Below are positions 45,295 through 53,865 of a DNA stretch of 64,000 nt, piece after piece. The notes under the pieces are model-generated. The model made no database searches, was not told the origin of the DNA, and saw only the letters and a program-made list of their open reading frames with translations. Both the position numbers and the translations under genes were made by a program. This stretch comes from JBLMZI01 sp050258755 (GTDB taxonomy: Bacteria > Bacillota > Syntrophomonadia > Syntrophomonadales > DTU052). Location: positions 434,001 through 498,000 of the forward strand of contig JBLMZI010000004.1 of assembly GCA_050258755.1 (NCBI GenBank). Direction: 5' to 3'. Position 1 is the first letter of the stretch, and each line of letters opens with the position of its first letter.

Positions 45295-45887
45295 CGGGAG
45301 CCACCCGGCCGGCGATAAACTGCCCGGAACATTCGGTCTGCGATAACTGCCAGCACCATCGAACAGCAGGTGGCAAAAATGGTCGTACCGACGATTTCGG
45401 TTGGATTGGCGGAATTCAGTCCCACCCGCACCCCGATGATGGTTGCCGGGATCAGCGTGATACAGGAAGTATTCAACGCCAGAAAGGTGCACATCGCTTC
45501 GGAGGCTTCTTTGCTGTTGCCGTTGAGTTTCTGCATTTCCTGCATAGCCTTCATGCCAAACGGAGTCGCCGCAGAACCGAGGCCCAGCACGTTCGCTGAC
45601 AGATTCATGACAATTGCCGCGGTGGCCGGATGATTCGGCGGAAGTGATGGGAACAGCCGCACGGTCAGCGGACGGACCAGCCAGGAAATGAAGTCAACAA
45701 TGCCGGCTTTTTCCGCGATGCGAACCATGCCAAGCCACAGGCACATCACACCAACCATGTGAAAACACGTATTCACCGCATCGTCGGCCGAGCGAAGCGC
45801 GGCGGTGGTCACCACGGAAACATCTCCCTGCCAGGCCGCAACGGCAATGCCGATGACCAGCAGCAGCAGCCAGATCACGTTCAACAT
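45291..45887 (-). CDS. spmA: Spore maturation protein A
   Basis: 198 aa membrane protein. LNVIWLLLLVIGIAVAAWQG and MNLSANVLGLGSAATPFGMKAMQEMQ are characteristic. The ATG at 45887 has AAGGGG at 6 nt. It is followed by spmB with a 4-bp overlap. Confidence 0.94.
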   Translation of the reverse strand: MLNVIWLLLLVIGIAVAAWQGDVSVVTTAALRSADDAVNTCFHMVGVMCLWLGMVRIAEKAGIVDFISWLVRPLTVRLFPSLPPNHPATAAIVMNLSANVLGLGSAATPFGMKAMQEMQKLNGNSKEASEAMCTFLALNTSCITLIPATIIGVRVGLNSANPTEIVGTTIFATCCSMVLAVIADRMFRAVYRRPGGSR

Positions 45888-46033
45888 AGCAATCCCCTTA
45901 TTGTTTCTGTACGTTCTCAAAGAAGAAAAAACGACGAAAACTCAGCTTCCGCCGATGCTTATGACCGGCGTCAATCCGAGTTTTCTAACAAACTATGAGG
46001 GGATGCTTCGCCTTAGAATGCTTTTCGCTGTGG

Positions 46034-46429
46034 TTACATCCTCGGCTGGTTGATCATGGTTTGAATCCGGTCCACCAACTGCGGCGCCAGATCAACCACC
46101 CGCTCGGCCAACTGGTTGCCGTTGACCGAAAGCAGGCGGACATCATTCGGTTTCACAACCAGAAAACCAACCGGTTTAACCGAAACCCCAGCGCCGCTGC
46201 CGCCGCCAAACGGCATCTTCGACTGTGTTGGTCCCGTATGCTCCACGGTTTCGTACTCGCCGCCGCCGGCGACAAACCCGCAGGCAACTTGGGAAATCGG
46301 GATGACAACGGTTCCGTCATTGGTTTCTACCGCATCGCCTACCACGGTATTCACGTCCGTCATGGTGCGAATGCTATCCATAGCTGCTTTCATCAGGTTT
46401 TCAATGGGATGATTCTGCATGTTTTCCAT
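46034..46429 (-). CDS. ytfJ: YtfJ/GerW-family sporulation protein
   Basis: 131 aa. HPIENLMKAAMDSIRTMTDVNTVVG, PISQVACGFVAGGGEY and GGGSGAGVSVKPVGFLVV match the GerW/YtfJ family, found in spore formers and needed for normal germination in some. GGAG lies 9 nt before the ATG at 46429. It lies 146 bp upstream of spmA. Confidence 0.9.
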   Translation of the reverse strand: MENMQNHPIENLMKAAMDSIRTMTDVNTVVGDAVETNDGTVVIPISQVACGFVAGGGEYETVEHTGPTQSKMPFGGGSGAGVSVKPVGFLVVKPNDVRLLSVNGNQLAERVVDLAPQLVDRIQTMINQPRM

Positions 46430-46507
46430 TCGTTTTAGCTCCTTCACCCGATACTTCTGATTCTAATATGGTCCTGCGCGGCGGCTGGTATACCAGGAAG
46501 ACCAACC

Positions 46508-47122
46508 TCAGGCTCGTTCCTGCTCCCGGCTCCAGTGGCTTAACACACGGCTGATTTCAAATGCTGCCGGAAAACTGACATCCAGCACAATCCGGCAGTC
46601 GGTCTGCCAGGTGTTATGGTCAAAATCCGGCAAAACCGCACAGGCCACCCGATGAATCGGTGCGTTACTGGCCAGATAGGCAATCGCCCAGGACTTCACC
46701 ATGTGGATCAGCCCGGACCCAAGCGCGGTCTCCATGGCATCCGATAAACCAATTCTTGAATGCCACTGCACCGAGCGAATGACATAACCCCTGGCTAGAA
46801 ATCGGGGCAGCCGTTCCCGGAGCCGTTTCAATGACCGTACCCGGTTTGCGAGACCGGCGAGAGGCCTGCGGATCACCGGTTCTTCCCGGCCGCCGGGTAC
46901 AAACCGCAAAACCAGCCGCTCCTCATGCAGTTCTAATCCTGGATTGGCGAAAACCAAGCGCCTTTTCCCCACACCAAACGGCCAGTTCAGGGTAACCGCC
47001 AGGTGGCCCGATCCCGGTTTGAAATACAGCAAAACAACCACCAGGCACCGGGCCCGAAGCAGAAAAAGCCCAATAAAAAAGAGCGCCAATCCGAGGGTCC
47101 AATAGACTACCAAGATCTTCAC
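46508..47122 (-). CDS. DUF2953 membrane protein
   Basis: 204 aa with one N-terminal helix (VVYWTLGLALFFIGLFLL) and a beta-rich domain carrying the DUF2953 pattern (IGLSDAMETALGSGLIHMVKSW). It is a regular neighbour of ytfJ in spore formers; function unknown. GTG start. Confidence 0.8.
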   Translation of the reverse strand: MKILVVYWTLGLALFFIGLFLLRARCLVVVLLYFKPGSGHLAVTLNWPFGVGKRRLVFANPGLELHEERLVLRFVPGGREEPVIRRPLAGLANRVRSLKRLRERLPRFLARGYVIRSVQWHSRIGLSDAMETALGSGLIHMVKSWAIAYLASNAPIHRVACAVLPDFDHNTWQTDCRIVLDVSFPAAFEISRVLSHWSREQERA

Positions 47123-47172
47123 TCTCTGCCTTGTTTTCCTTATTATTCCGTTTTTCCGCCGGGTTATCCGCG

Positions 47173-47769
47173 CTATTCTTGGAATTCCTGGTTGTCAGTC
47201 TGAACCGCTTCGCGCACTTTCTGCATTTCGGCGGTCACGTTGAGCCGCTCGCGGGATAGCCACCACATCGGGCAGTTGTGATTGAACTCGTCCACCATCC
47301 GGTTGATGGTCAGCAGATGGTTTTCGGCCTGCGCTAAAAATTTATTCACCGCGGCGATCCTCGCCTGGGTGCGCCGCTTGCCGAGAATACCGCCGAAACG
47401 AACCTTCTGCCTGCGGTTGAACTTCTCCACGTCCTTCCACAGCTTCTCGATTTCTGCGTCCACATCCTTGCCCACCTCGACCCAGTACGGCGCATACCCG
47501 GCGTCCTTCAGGATTTTGTGCCCCATGCGCAGTTCTTCGGGTTCAAATGGATTCTCATACAGGTTGATTGGCGCGCCGTGGCCTTCCAGGTTATCAAACA
47601 CCCCTTGTTCGCGCGCTTTTCGGATTTTTTCCTCTACCAGGTCCTCAAAACTAGCCATGTAGCGGGCTGTACCCCGCAATTTGCTGGCTTTGATAATAAT
47701 CTGTTCTTCGATGGAAAGTTCCTTTTGAGGCATTTCCGGCTGTTTGGGGGGATCCGGGGATTTGCTCAT
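47173..47769 (-). CDS. DUF1992 (DnaJC28-like) protein
   Basis: 198 aa. FEDLVEEKIRKAREQGVFDNLEGHGAPINL and NPFEPEELRMGHKILKDAGYAP are the DUF1992 signature, with a charged helical C-terminus. Function unknown. The ATG has GGAGGAAAG and overlaps the scpB stop by 4 bp. Confidence 0.87.
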   Translation of the reverse strand: MSKSPDPPKQPEMPQKELSIEEQIIIKASKLRGTARYMASFEDLVEEKIRKAREQGVFDNLEGHGAPINLYENPFEPEELRMGHKILKDAGYAPYWVEVGKDVDAEIEKLWKDVEKFNRRQKVRFGGILGKRRTQARIAAVNKFLAQAENHLLTINRMVDEFNHNCPMWWLSRERLNVTAEMQKVREAVQTDNQEFQE

Positions 47770-48299
47770 GCCAGGCTTTCCTCCTTGGGTTCGCGCGGCA
47801 GCTCGGCAAGGTGGGTCAGGCCGAACAGTTTCAGAAATTCCGACGTTGTGGCAAACATCGACGGTCTGCCCGGTCCGTCCTTTCTCCCGACTTCCTCAAT
47901 CAGACCCCGGCCCAGCAGCGTGTGCAGCACCCGATCAGTTTTTACGCCGCGGTGGGATTCGATCTCGGCCCGGGTTACCGGCTGCCGGTATGCGATAATC
48001 GCAAGGGTCTCCAGGGCCGCCTGCGACAGTCTGACCGCGGTAGGCCGGTTGGCCCTGCGAATGATCTCATGGTATTCCGGTCTGGTGCAAAGCACATATC
48101 CGCCCGCGTTTTCAATGATCTGGACGCCGCGGGCATCGGCATTGTATTCAAGCATTAATTCCTGCAGCAATTCTTCAACGTCTGACCGTTCTCCCTCCAG
48201 GGCCCGCGCCATTTCCTCGGGCGTAATCGCTTCCGAACGCGCGAAAAGGATCGCCTCCAGGGCTGATTTCATTTCTTGCCTAGCCAGCATGTGAATCAT
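47766..48299 (-). CDS. scpB: Segregation and condensation protein B
   Basis: 177 aa. LSQAALETLAIIAYRQPVTRAEIESHRGV and LIEEVGRKDGPGRPSMFATTSEFLKLFGL are the winged-helix motifs of ScpB, a partner of SMC and ScpA. The ATG at 48299 overlaps scpA by 20 bp; ATGs at 48290 or 48272 are also possible. Confidence 0.94.
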   Translation of the reverse strand: MIHMLARQEMKSALEAILFARSEAITPEEMARALEGERSDVEELLQELMLEYNADARGVQIIENAGGYVLCTRPEYHEIIRRANRPTAVRLSQAALETLAIIAYRQPVTRAEIESHRGVKTDRVLHTLLGRGLIEEVGRKDGPGRPSMFATTSEFLKLFGLTHLAELPREPKEESLA

Positions 48300-49014
48300 C
48301 CTGCCTCAAATAGATTTGAATCGGCGCAAACGGACCGGATTGAACCGCCCGAACCTGGGCCAGCCGGATCAGCTCCAGCAGTGCGAGAAAGCATCCCAGG
48401 CATTCCCGCCGGGTCGCCGATTGCTCAAAAAGGTCTACCAGGCCAATGCCATCCGGTGAATCCGCAAGCTGTTCAAGAATCAGAACCATGAGTTCCCCGA
48501 CATCGACATCACCCGTAGGAATAGTGTATACCCGGTCTTCCTCGGATTTCTTGTCCCAAATTGTGCGGAACGCCTTAACCAGCTGATTCAGATTCGCTTT
48601 CAGCTCGATTTCGGCATCCTGAATCTCGTCTTCCCGGAAGTAAACCCGGGGGGTCTCCCCCTCCTGCAGTTTCATCAGGGTCTGAGCCGCGGTTTTGAAC
48701 TGGCGGTATTCCACCAGGCGGCGGACCAGCTCCTCACGCGGGTCCTCCTCGATTTCCTCGCCCTCTTCTTCCGGATCGAACCGGCGGCGCGGCGCCAGCA
48801 ACCGGGATTTAATCCGGATCAGGGTGGCCGCCATCACCAGAAAGTCGGCCATGAGATCAAGATCAAGCTCTGCCATGGCCGACAGGTAGTCCAGATACTG
48901 ATCGGTAATGCGGGCGATCGGGATATCATAGATGTCGACTTCGTTTTCGTCGATGAGTTTCAGAAGAAGATCCATCGGCCCGTCGAAAACGTCCAGGTGA
49001 ATCGTGTAGCTCAT
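48280..49014 (-). CDS. scpA: Segregation and condensation protein A (kleisin)
   Basis: 244 aa. IHLDVFDGPMDLLLKLIDENEVDIYDIPIARIT is the ScpA signature, with an acidic linker near residues 85-95 and a C-terminal winged helix. It bridges SMC heads. It lies 13 bp after the site-2 protease gene. Confidence 0.96.
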   Translation of the reverse strand: MSYTIHLDVFDGPMDLLLKLIDENEVDIYDIPIARITDQYLDYLSAMAELDLDLMADFLVMAATLIRIKSRLLAPRRRFDPEEEGEEIEEDPREELVRRLVEYRQFKTAAQTLMKLQEGETPRVYFREDEIQDAEIELKANLNQLVKAFRTIWDKKSEEDRVYTIPTGDVDVGELMVLILEQLADSPDGIGLVDLFEQSATRRECLGCFLALLELIRLAQVRAVQSGPFAPIQIYLRQDDSHAG

Positions 49015-49027
49015 GATGCCCCCCGCG

Positions 49028-49663
49028 TTATGCCAGCGGCAGATTGACCAGAAATGTCACCAGCGGTCCGTAAATAGGCGCTAGAAGCGTCCTCAATCCT
49101 CCAGACAAAACAAGTACAAGCAGAATGATAAACCCGTACTGTTCAATCTTATAAACTACTGACGCATATCTTTCCGGAAGGAGCCCGGCAAGTATTTTGG
49201 AACCGTCCAGCGGCGGAACGGGAATCAGGTTAAAAAGCGCCAGCCCGACATTAATAGTCACCACTGGCCCTAGAATGGTCAGCGCAATCTGCACATTCTC
49301 GGTAAGCGGCTGGTTTCTCAGCACACTGAACATAATCCCGCCTAGAATGGCAATCAGCAGATTCATCGCGGGCCCTGCCAGGGAAACCATCATCATTCCT
49401 TTTCGAATTGTGGTTGTCCGGCGGAAATTAACCGGATTGACCATGACCGGCTTTGCCCAGCCAAAATGGGGGGGCAACAGCAACAACAAAGATCCGATCG
49501 GATCCAGGTGCCGCAGCGGATTGATGGTCAGCCGTCCCTGATACCGCGGTGTATCATCCCCAAGGTGGTAGGCAACCAACGCGTGTGCGTACTCGTGAAG
49601 TGCCAGCCCGATTACGATTCCTGGCAAAGCGATAATCATTTCCATTACATCAAACCCAAACAT
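49028..49663 (-). CDS. Site-2 protease family (M50) membrane protein
   Basis: 211 aa. The zinc motif HEYAH lies in LALHEYAHALVAYHLGDDT, and NLIPVPPLDGSKIL carries the third ligand. The YwhC-like short form lacks a PDZ domain. The substrate is unknown. The ATG has GGAGG and overlaps the upstream gene by 14 bp. Confidence 0.9.
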   Translation of the reverse strand: MFGFDVMEMIIALPGIVIGLALHEYAHALVAYHLGDDTPRYQGRLTINPLRHLDPIGSLLLLLPPHFGWAKPVMVNPVNFRRTTTIRKGMMMVSLAGPAMNLLIAILGGIMFSVLRNQPLTENVQIALTILGPVVTINVGLALFNLIPVPPLDGSKILAGLLPERYASVVYKIEQYGFIILLVLVLSGGLRTLLAPIYGPLVTFLVNLPLA

Positions 49664-52292
49664 CGATTTTCCCTTCCTCCAACCATTGCTTTACTGTTCC
49701 GATTTCCGCGTCCCTGGTCTGAATGATTCCGTCGATCCGAAGCCGGTGCAGTTCGGCCAGAATCACGCTGTAAACCGGACCCGGCTTAATGCCCATTTTT
49801 TTGAGATCTTCCCCGGTCAGATCGGCTTTCATACGAACCGGCCCGGCCAGGTAATCCAGTACCGCCAACTCCGCCTCGGGGTGGTTGATACAAGCCAGCA
49901 GCAAGGTCAGCTGCTCGGACGTATAACCCCCAATTGTCCGGTCGATATCGCTCGGTTTCAGGCTGGGTAACGTTGCCAGGGTTTGTGCGGCGTCCGGAAC
50001 ATCGATCGCGCCGGTAATCGTTTTTTTCGCTTCCCGGTCGAAATGATAGCGTTCGAGTATCCCGGTGACCGCTTCCGCATCCAATTCACTGACCAAGGCC
50101 GCAACAAAGGCCAGCCACCGTTTTACCCGCCCCAGCCCGTACGGTTCACCGTTTTCAGCAAGCATGGAGAGCACTTCACCGACCTGATGAAACCGCTCTA
50201 ATAGTACCGGTGTCAAGGTCACTTCAGGCAGAACATAGTGCCAGATCCCAAATTCCGCCATCCGTTCGAGGGCTGGGCGGGGATCGTTTTCTCCCAGGAT
50301 CAGCACCAATTCCTGCTGCAGCCGGCGGTAGGACAAGCGGCCCAGTATTTCCTGACGCATGGCCTCGCGTCCGTGACGCAGGGTATCCGCTTCCACCGTA
50401 AATCCGTATCGTTGTTCAAACCGGACCGCACGAAGCATCCGGGTCGGGTCCTCGATAAAACTGAAGCTATGCAGCACCCGGATCAATCCATCGTTCAAAT
50501 CGCGTTTGCCGCCGAAATAATCGATCAGGCTGCCGAACCGATCAGGATTCAAGCAGATCGCCATCGTGTTGATGGTGAAATCGCGCCGGTACAAATCTTC
50601 TTTAATACTGGAGCTTTCGACCGTCGGCAGCGCGGCGGGGAATTCATAGTACTCAGTCCGGGCCGTGGCGACGTCAACTTTGGCGCCGTCTTCGAGAATC
50701 ACCACCGCGGTCTTGAAACGGTCGTGCATTCGAATGCGCCCCCCGAGCCTTGCGGCCAGTGCGACAGCAAACTCGATTCCATCCCCTTCGACAACAAGGT
50801 CCAGATCAAAGTTCGGCACCCCAAGCAGCAGGTCGCGAACAAAGCCCCCGACCACGTATATCCGGTATTCCATGTCGGATGCAACCTGTCCGGCAGCGAT
50901 AAACAGGCGAAAAATTCGTTCCGGAAGCCGTTCTTCCATCAATCGCCGGTAGTTGCCTTCCGGTTCCACTTTCCCTTCAGTATACAATGAGGTGTACTCG
51001 TCCTCTACCTGTTCCCCATGCAGGGTGCGCAGAACGTCGGTCCGGGAAACGATGCCGACCAGATTCCCGTCGGTCACAACCGGAACCCGGCCGATATCCC
51101 GTCCGACCATCATCCGCTGGATCTCGCTGACCGGTGTATCTTCCCCGACCGAAACCACGGTTCGGGACATAAATCCTTTGACTGGCGCATGGCTCAATTT
51201 ATGGGTTTTTGCTTTATCGACATCCCGGCGGGAAATGATGCCAATCAGTTCGCCGTGTTCCACGACCGGCATCCCGGTGTGCCCATAGCGCAGCATGATT
51301 CTTTCGGCTTCTTCCATGGTGTAGTCCATCGGAATGGTTTTCACCGGGGTCGACATAATATTGCGGGCGACCAGCCCGGGCTTGGCCTTTGCCCTGATCT
51401 CGTCCAGGATCTGTTCCGTTATCGTGCCAGCTGAAACTCGTTTCACAATCGCTGACGCGGCCTTGTCGTGCCCGGCGCCGCCCATCGGAGTCAGGATTTC
51501 ATTGACAGCCACATTGGCGTTACGGCTGCGTGCAATCACGTAGGCCCGCCCCTGCATCATGGCGACCGCGAACACCGCGTCGCAGGCTTCCACTTCAAAC
51601 AGCCGGTGGACCACCATATCCAACCCCGGAACATAGTCCTCAGCGCTATGGGTTGTCACGGCAATATCTAATCCATTCATCGCGTGATGCCGTAAGTTGC
51701 CCATGAATTCCTGCATCCAGAGACGTTGATCGCTGGTAAACGGGGCATCCATAAACTGGTTGACGACATTCAGGTTAGCTCCCTGTTCAATCAAATAGGC
51801 CACCGCCGCCGCATCACTGGCTGTCGTGGAGCCAAACAGCAGGCTGCCGGTATCCTCATAAATTCCCAGGGCCAGAATGGTCGCTTCAAACGGGGTCAGC
51901 TTGATCCCCTGTCTGCGGATGATTTCGACCAAAATCGTAGTCGTGGCACCAACCGCGGCAACCTCAGACTGCCGGGCCTTGACATCGCCTGGGGCTTCGG
52001 GATGATGATCATAAACAATATACTGCGGTTCATACGCTTTCAGACCGGCCAACTGACCCAGCCGGTTCGCGTTCCGGGTATCCACCAGGATCACCCGGGT
52101 TACATCCGGCAGCCGAACGTCGCCTGGTCCGCGGATGTTTAAACTATCCTTATATAAACCCATGAATTGTTTCACGTTCGGTTTCAGGGATCCGGAAAAC
52201 ACCTTGACCGCGTCCGGATGAAGCTTCCCTGCCGCAACCATCGCGGCAAGGCCGTCGAAATCCAGACTGTTGTGGGATGTAATGATTTCCAC
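49650..52292 (-). CDS. DHH-CBS-tRNA nucleotidyltransferase fusion
   Basis: 880 aa. DHH phosphoesterase-like domain at 1-305 (YDHHPEAPGD near 90; GGAGHDKAASA), two CBS domains at about 312-425, then a class II poly(A) polymerase/CCA-adding domain (VVGGFVRDLLLGVPNFDLDLV near 475, RRDFTINTMAI, DPTRMLRAVRFEQRYG). It probably adds A or CCA to tRNA 3' ends; the CBS pair suggests adenylate sensing. The encoded CCA of the tRNA-Ala in this window fits a repair role. The GTG at 52292 has GGGAGGC at 8 nt; upstream in-frame codons lack support. Confidence 0.9.
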   Translation of the reverse strand: MEIITSHNSLDFDGLAAMVAAGKLHPDAVKVFSGSLKPNVKQFMGLYKDSLNIRGPGDVRLPDVTRVILVDTRNANRLGQLAGLKAYEPQYIVYDHHPEAPGDVKARQSEVAAVGATTTILVEIIRRQGIKLTPFEATILALGIYEDTGSLLFGSTTASDAAAVAYLIEQGANLNVVNQFMDAPFTSDQRLWMQEFMGNLRHHAMNGLDIAVTTHSAEDYVPGLDMVVHRLFEVEACDAVFAVAMMQGRAYVIARSRNANVAVNEILTPMGGAGHDKAASAIVKRVSAGTITEQILDEIRAKAKPGLVARNIMSTPVKTIPMDYTMEEAERIMLRYGHTGMPVVEHGELIGIISRRDVDKAKTHKLSHAPVKGFMSRTVVSVGEDTPVSEIQRMMVGRDIGRVPVVTDGNLVGIVSRTDVLRTLHGEQVEDEYTSLYTEGKVEPEGNYRRLMEERLPERIFRLFIAAGQVASDMEYRIYVVGGFVRDLLLGVPNFDLDLVVEGDGIEFAVALAARLGGRIRMHDRFKTAVVILEDGAKVDVATARTEYYEFPAALPTVESSSIKEDLYRRDFTINTMAICLNPDRFGSLIDYFGGKRDLNDGLIRVLHSFSFIEDPTRMLRAVRFEQRYGFTVEADTLRHGREAMRQEILGRLSYRRLQQELVLILGENDPRPALERMAEFGIWHYVLPEVTLTPVLLERFHQVGEVLSMLAENGEPYGLGRVKRWLAFVAALVSELDAEAVTGILERYHFDREAKKTITGAIDVPDAAQTLATLPSLKPSDIDRTIGGYTSEQLTLLLACINHPEAELAVLDYLAGPVRMKADLTGEDLKKMGIKPGPVYSVILAELHRLRIDGIIQTRDAEIGTVKQWLEEGKIDVWV

Positions 52293-52320
52293 GTGTCCAA
52301 GCCTCCCGTTTGCTATAGGA

Positions 52321-52329
52321 ATTATATCA
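52321..52329 (-). promoter_or_regulatory. Extended -10 element of the DHH-CBS gene
   Basis: On the minus strand TGATATAAT forms an extended -10 about 30 bp before the GTG start. No good -35 was seen. Confidence 0.45.
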
Positions 52330-52399
52330 CAAAGCGCGGCAGAACTTTCCTTTCGACAGGCCGCGCGCCGCGGTTTGGTTTGCGAAAGCAGATCCCGCA

Positions 52400-52427
52400 T
52401 TGCAAAACCCGCCCCGCGTGATATAAT
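52400..52427 (+). promoter_or_regulatory. Promoter of the FAD dehydrogenase gene
   Basis: TTGCAA (52400-52405) and a consensus TATAAT (52422-52427) are 16 bp apart, 33 bp before the ATG. Confidence 0.6.
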
Positions 52428-52460
52428 CATCCTGGAATTTGTCAGTTGGGAGGGTTGCCC

Positions 52461-53840
52461 ATGCCCCGCACACAATATGAGGTCATCATTGTCGGCGCAG
52501 GACCAGCCGGAATCTTTTGCGCATTGGAGCTGGTAAAGCTCGGGGTCAAAGATATCCTGCTGCTTGAAAAAGGAAAAGAGGTCGACAAACGAAAGTGCCC
52601 CATCAGCAGCCATGGGCAGTGCATCCGGTGCAAATCCTGTTCGATTATGAGCGGCTGGGGCGGCGCCGGTGCTTTTTCCGACGGCAAACTGACCCTTACC
52701 ACCGAATTCGGAGGCTGGCTGGATCGGTATATCAGTAAAGACGTTCTGAGAGACCTCATTGAATACGTAGACCAAATCTATGTTTCCAATGGCGCGCCAG
52801 ACCGGGTTTTCGGTGAAGACAGCGAATACCTGGATCATCTCGGCAAGCAGGCGGCCAAAGCAGATCTCAAGCTGATCCCGGCCCGAATCCGGCACATGGG
52901 AACCGAGAACAACCATAAAGTGCTTTCAAACTTTCACAGCTTCCTGAAATCTCAGATTACGATCCAGGCAAACGAAAGCGTCACCGGGATTATGGTTGAG
53001 AACGGCATCGTGCAGGGCGTCCGCACTAAGAAAGGCGAATACCAGGCTCCACTGGTGGTTTGCGCGCCCGGCCGAGACGGAGCTGAATGGTTTGTGCATG
53101 AAGCGCGCCGGCTGAAGCTGGGCCTTAAAAATAACCAGGTGGATATCGGGGTGCGGGTCGAAGTCCCGGCGATCACCCTGGAACACATCACCCAGAATGT
53201 TTGGGAATCCAAAATTATTTATACGTCCAGGCAGTTTGACGACCAAATCCGAACCTTTTGTATGAATCCAGGCGGCGAGGTGGTTCTGGAGAATACGAAC
53301 GGATTGATCACCGTAAACGGCCACTCGTTTGCTGAGCGCAAATCCGCCAATACCAATTTTGCGCTGCTGGTGAGCCAGGAGTTTACTGAGCCTTTTGACG
53401 AGCCCATTGTCTACGGCCGCTATATCGCCGCGCTGGCTAATATGTTAAGCGGCGGCGTCATCATTCAGCGTTATGGGGACTTAAAGAAAGGCCGCCGCAG
53501 CACACCGACCCGGATTGAGCGCGGAACCGTGGCGCCGACGCTGACCGCAGCCGTGCCCGGTGATCTCTCGTTGGTGCTGCCTCACCGGTATATGGTGGAT
53601 ATCATGGAATGCCTGGAGGCTCTTGACGCGATCGCACCCGGGATCGCATCCGATCATACCCTGCTGTACGGCATAGAAACCAAGTTTTATTCGGCTCGGC
53701 CCGACCTCAGTGAGGGTCTGGAATCCGCCATACCCGGCCTGTATACGATCGGCGACGGCGCCGGCGTGACCCGAGGCCTGATTCAGGCCAGTGTATCCGG
53801 GGTGGTTGCCGCCCGACATCTGGTCGCCAACCACCGATAA
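52461..53840 (+). CDS. Uncharacterised FAD-dependent dehydrogenase
   Basis: 459 aa. The FAD site IIVGAGPAGIFCALELVKLG is at the N-terminus, followed by HGQCIRCKSCSIMSGWGGAGAFSDGKL, whose cysteines are typical of this conserved family (COG2509-like). The C-terminal FAD motif is GLYTIGDGAGVTRGLIQASVSG. The substrate is unknown. The ATG at 52461 has GGGAGG at 7 nt. Confidence 0.88.
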   Translation: MPRTQYEVIIVGAGPAGIFCALELVKLGVKDILLLEKGKEVDKRKCPISSHGQCIRCKSCSIMSGWGGAGAFSDGKLTLTTEFGGWLDRYISKDVLRDLIEYVDQIYVSNGAPDRVFGEDSEYLDHLGKQAAKADLKLIPARIRHMGTENNHKVLSNFHSFLKSQITIQANESVTGIMVENGIVQGVRTKKGEYQAPLVVCAPGRDGAEWFVHEARRLKLGLKNNQVDIGVRVEVPAITLEHITQNVWESKIIYTSRQFDDQIRTFCMNPGGEVVLENTNGLITVNGHSFAERKSANTNFALLVSQEFTEPFDEPIVYGRYIAALANMLSGGVIIQRYGDLKKGRRSTPTRIERGTVAPTLTAAVPGDLSLVLPHRYMVDIMECLEALDAIAPGIASDHTLLYGIETKFYSARPDLSEGLESAIPGLYTIGDGAGVTRGLIQASVSGVVAARHLVANHR

Positions 53841-53865
53841 TGAGGGATCCCATTGACCATGCGTC

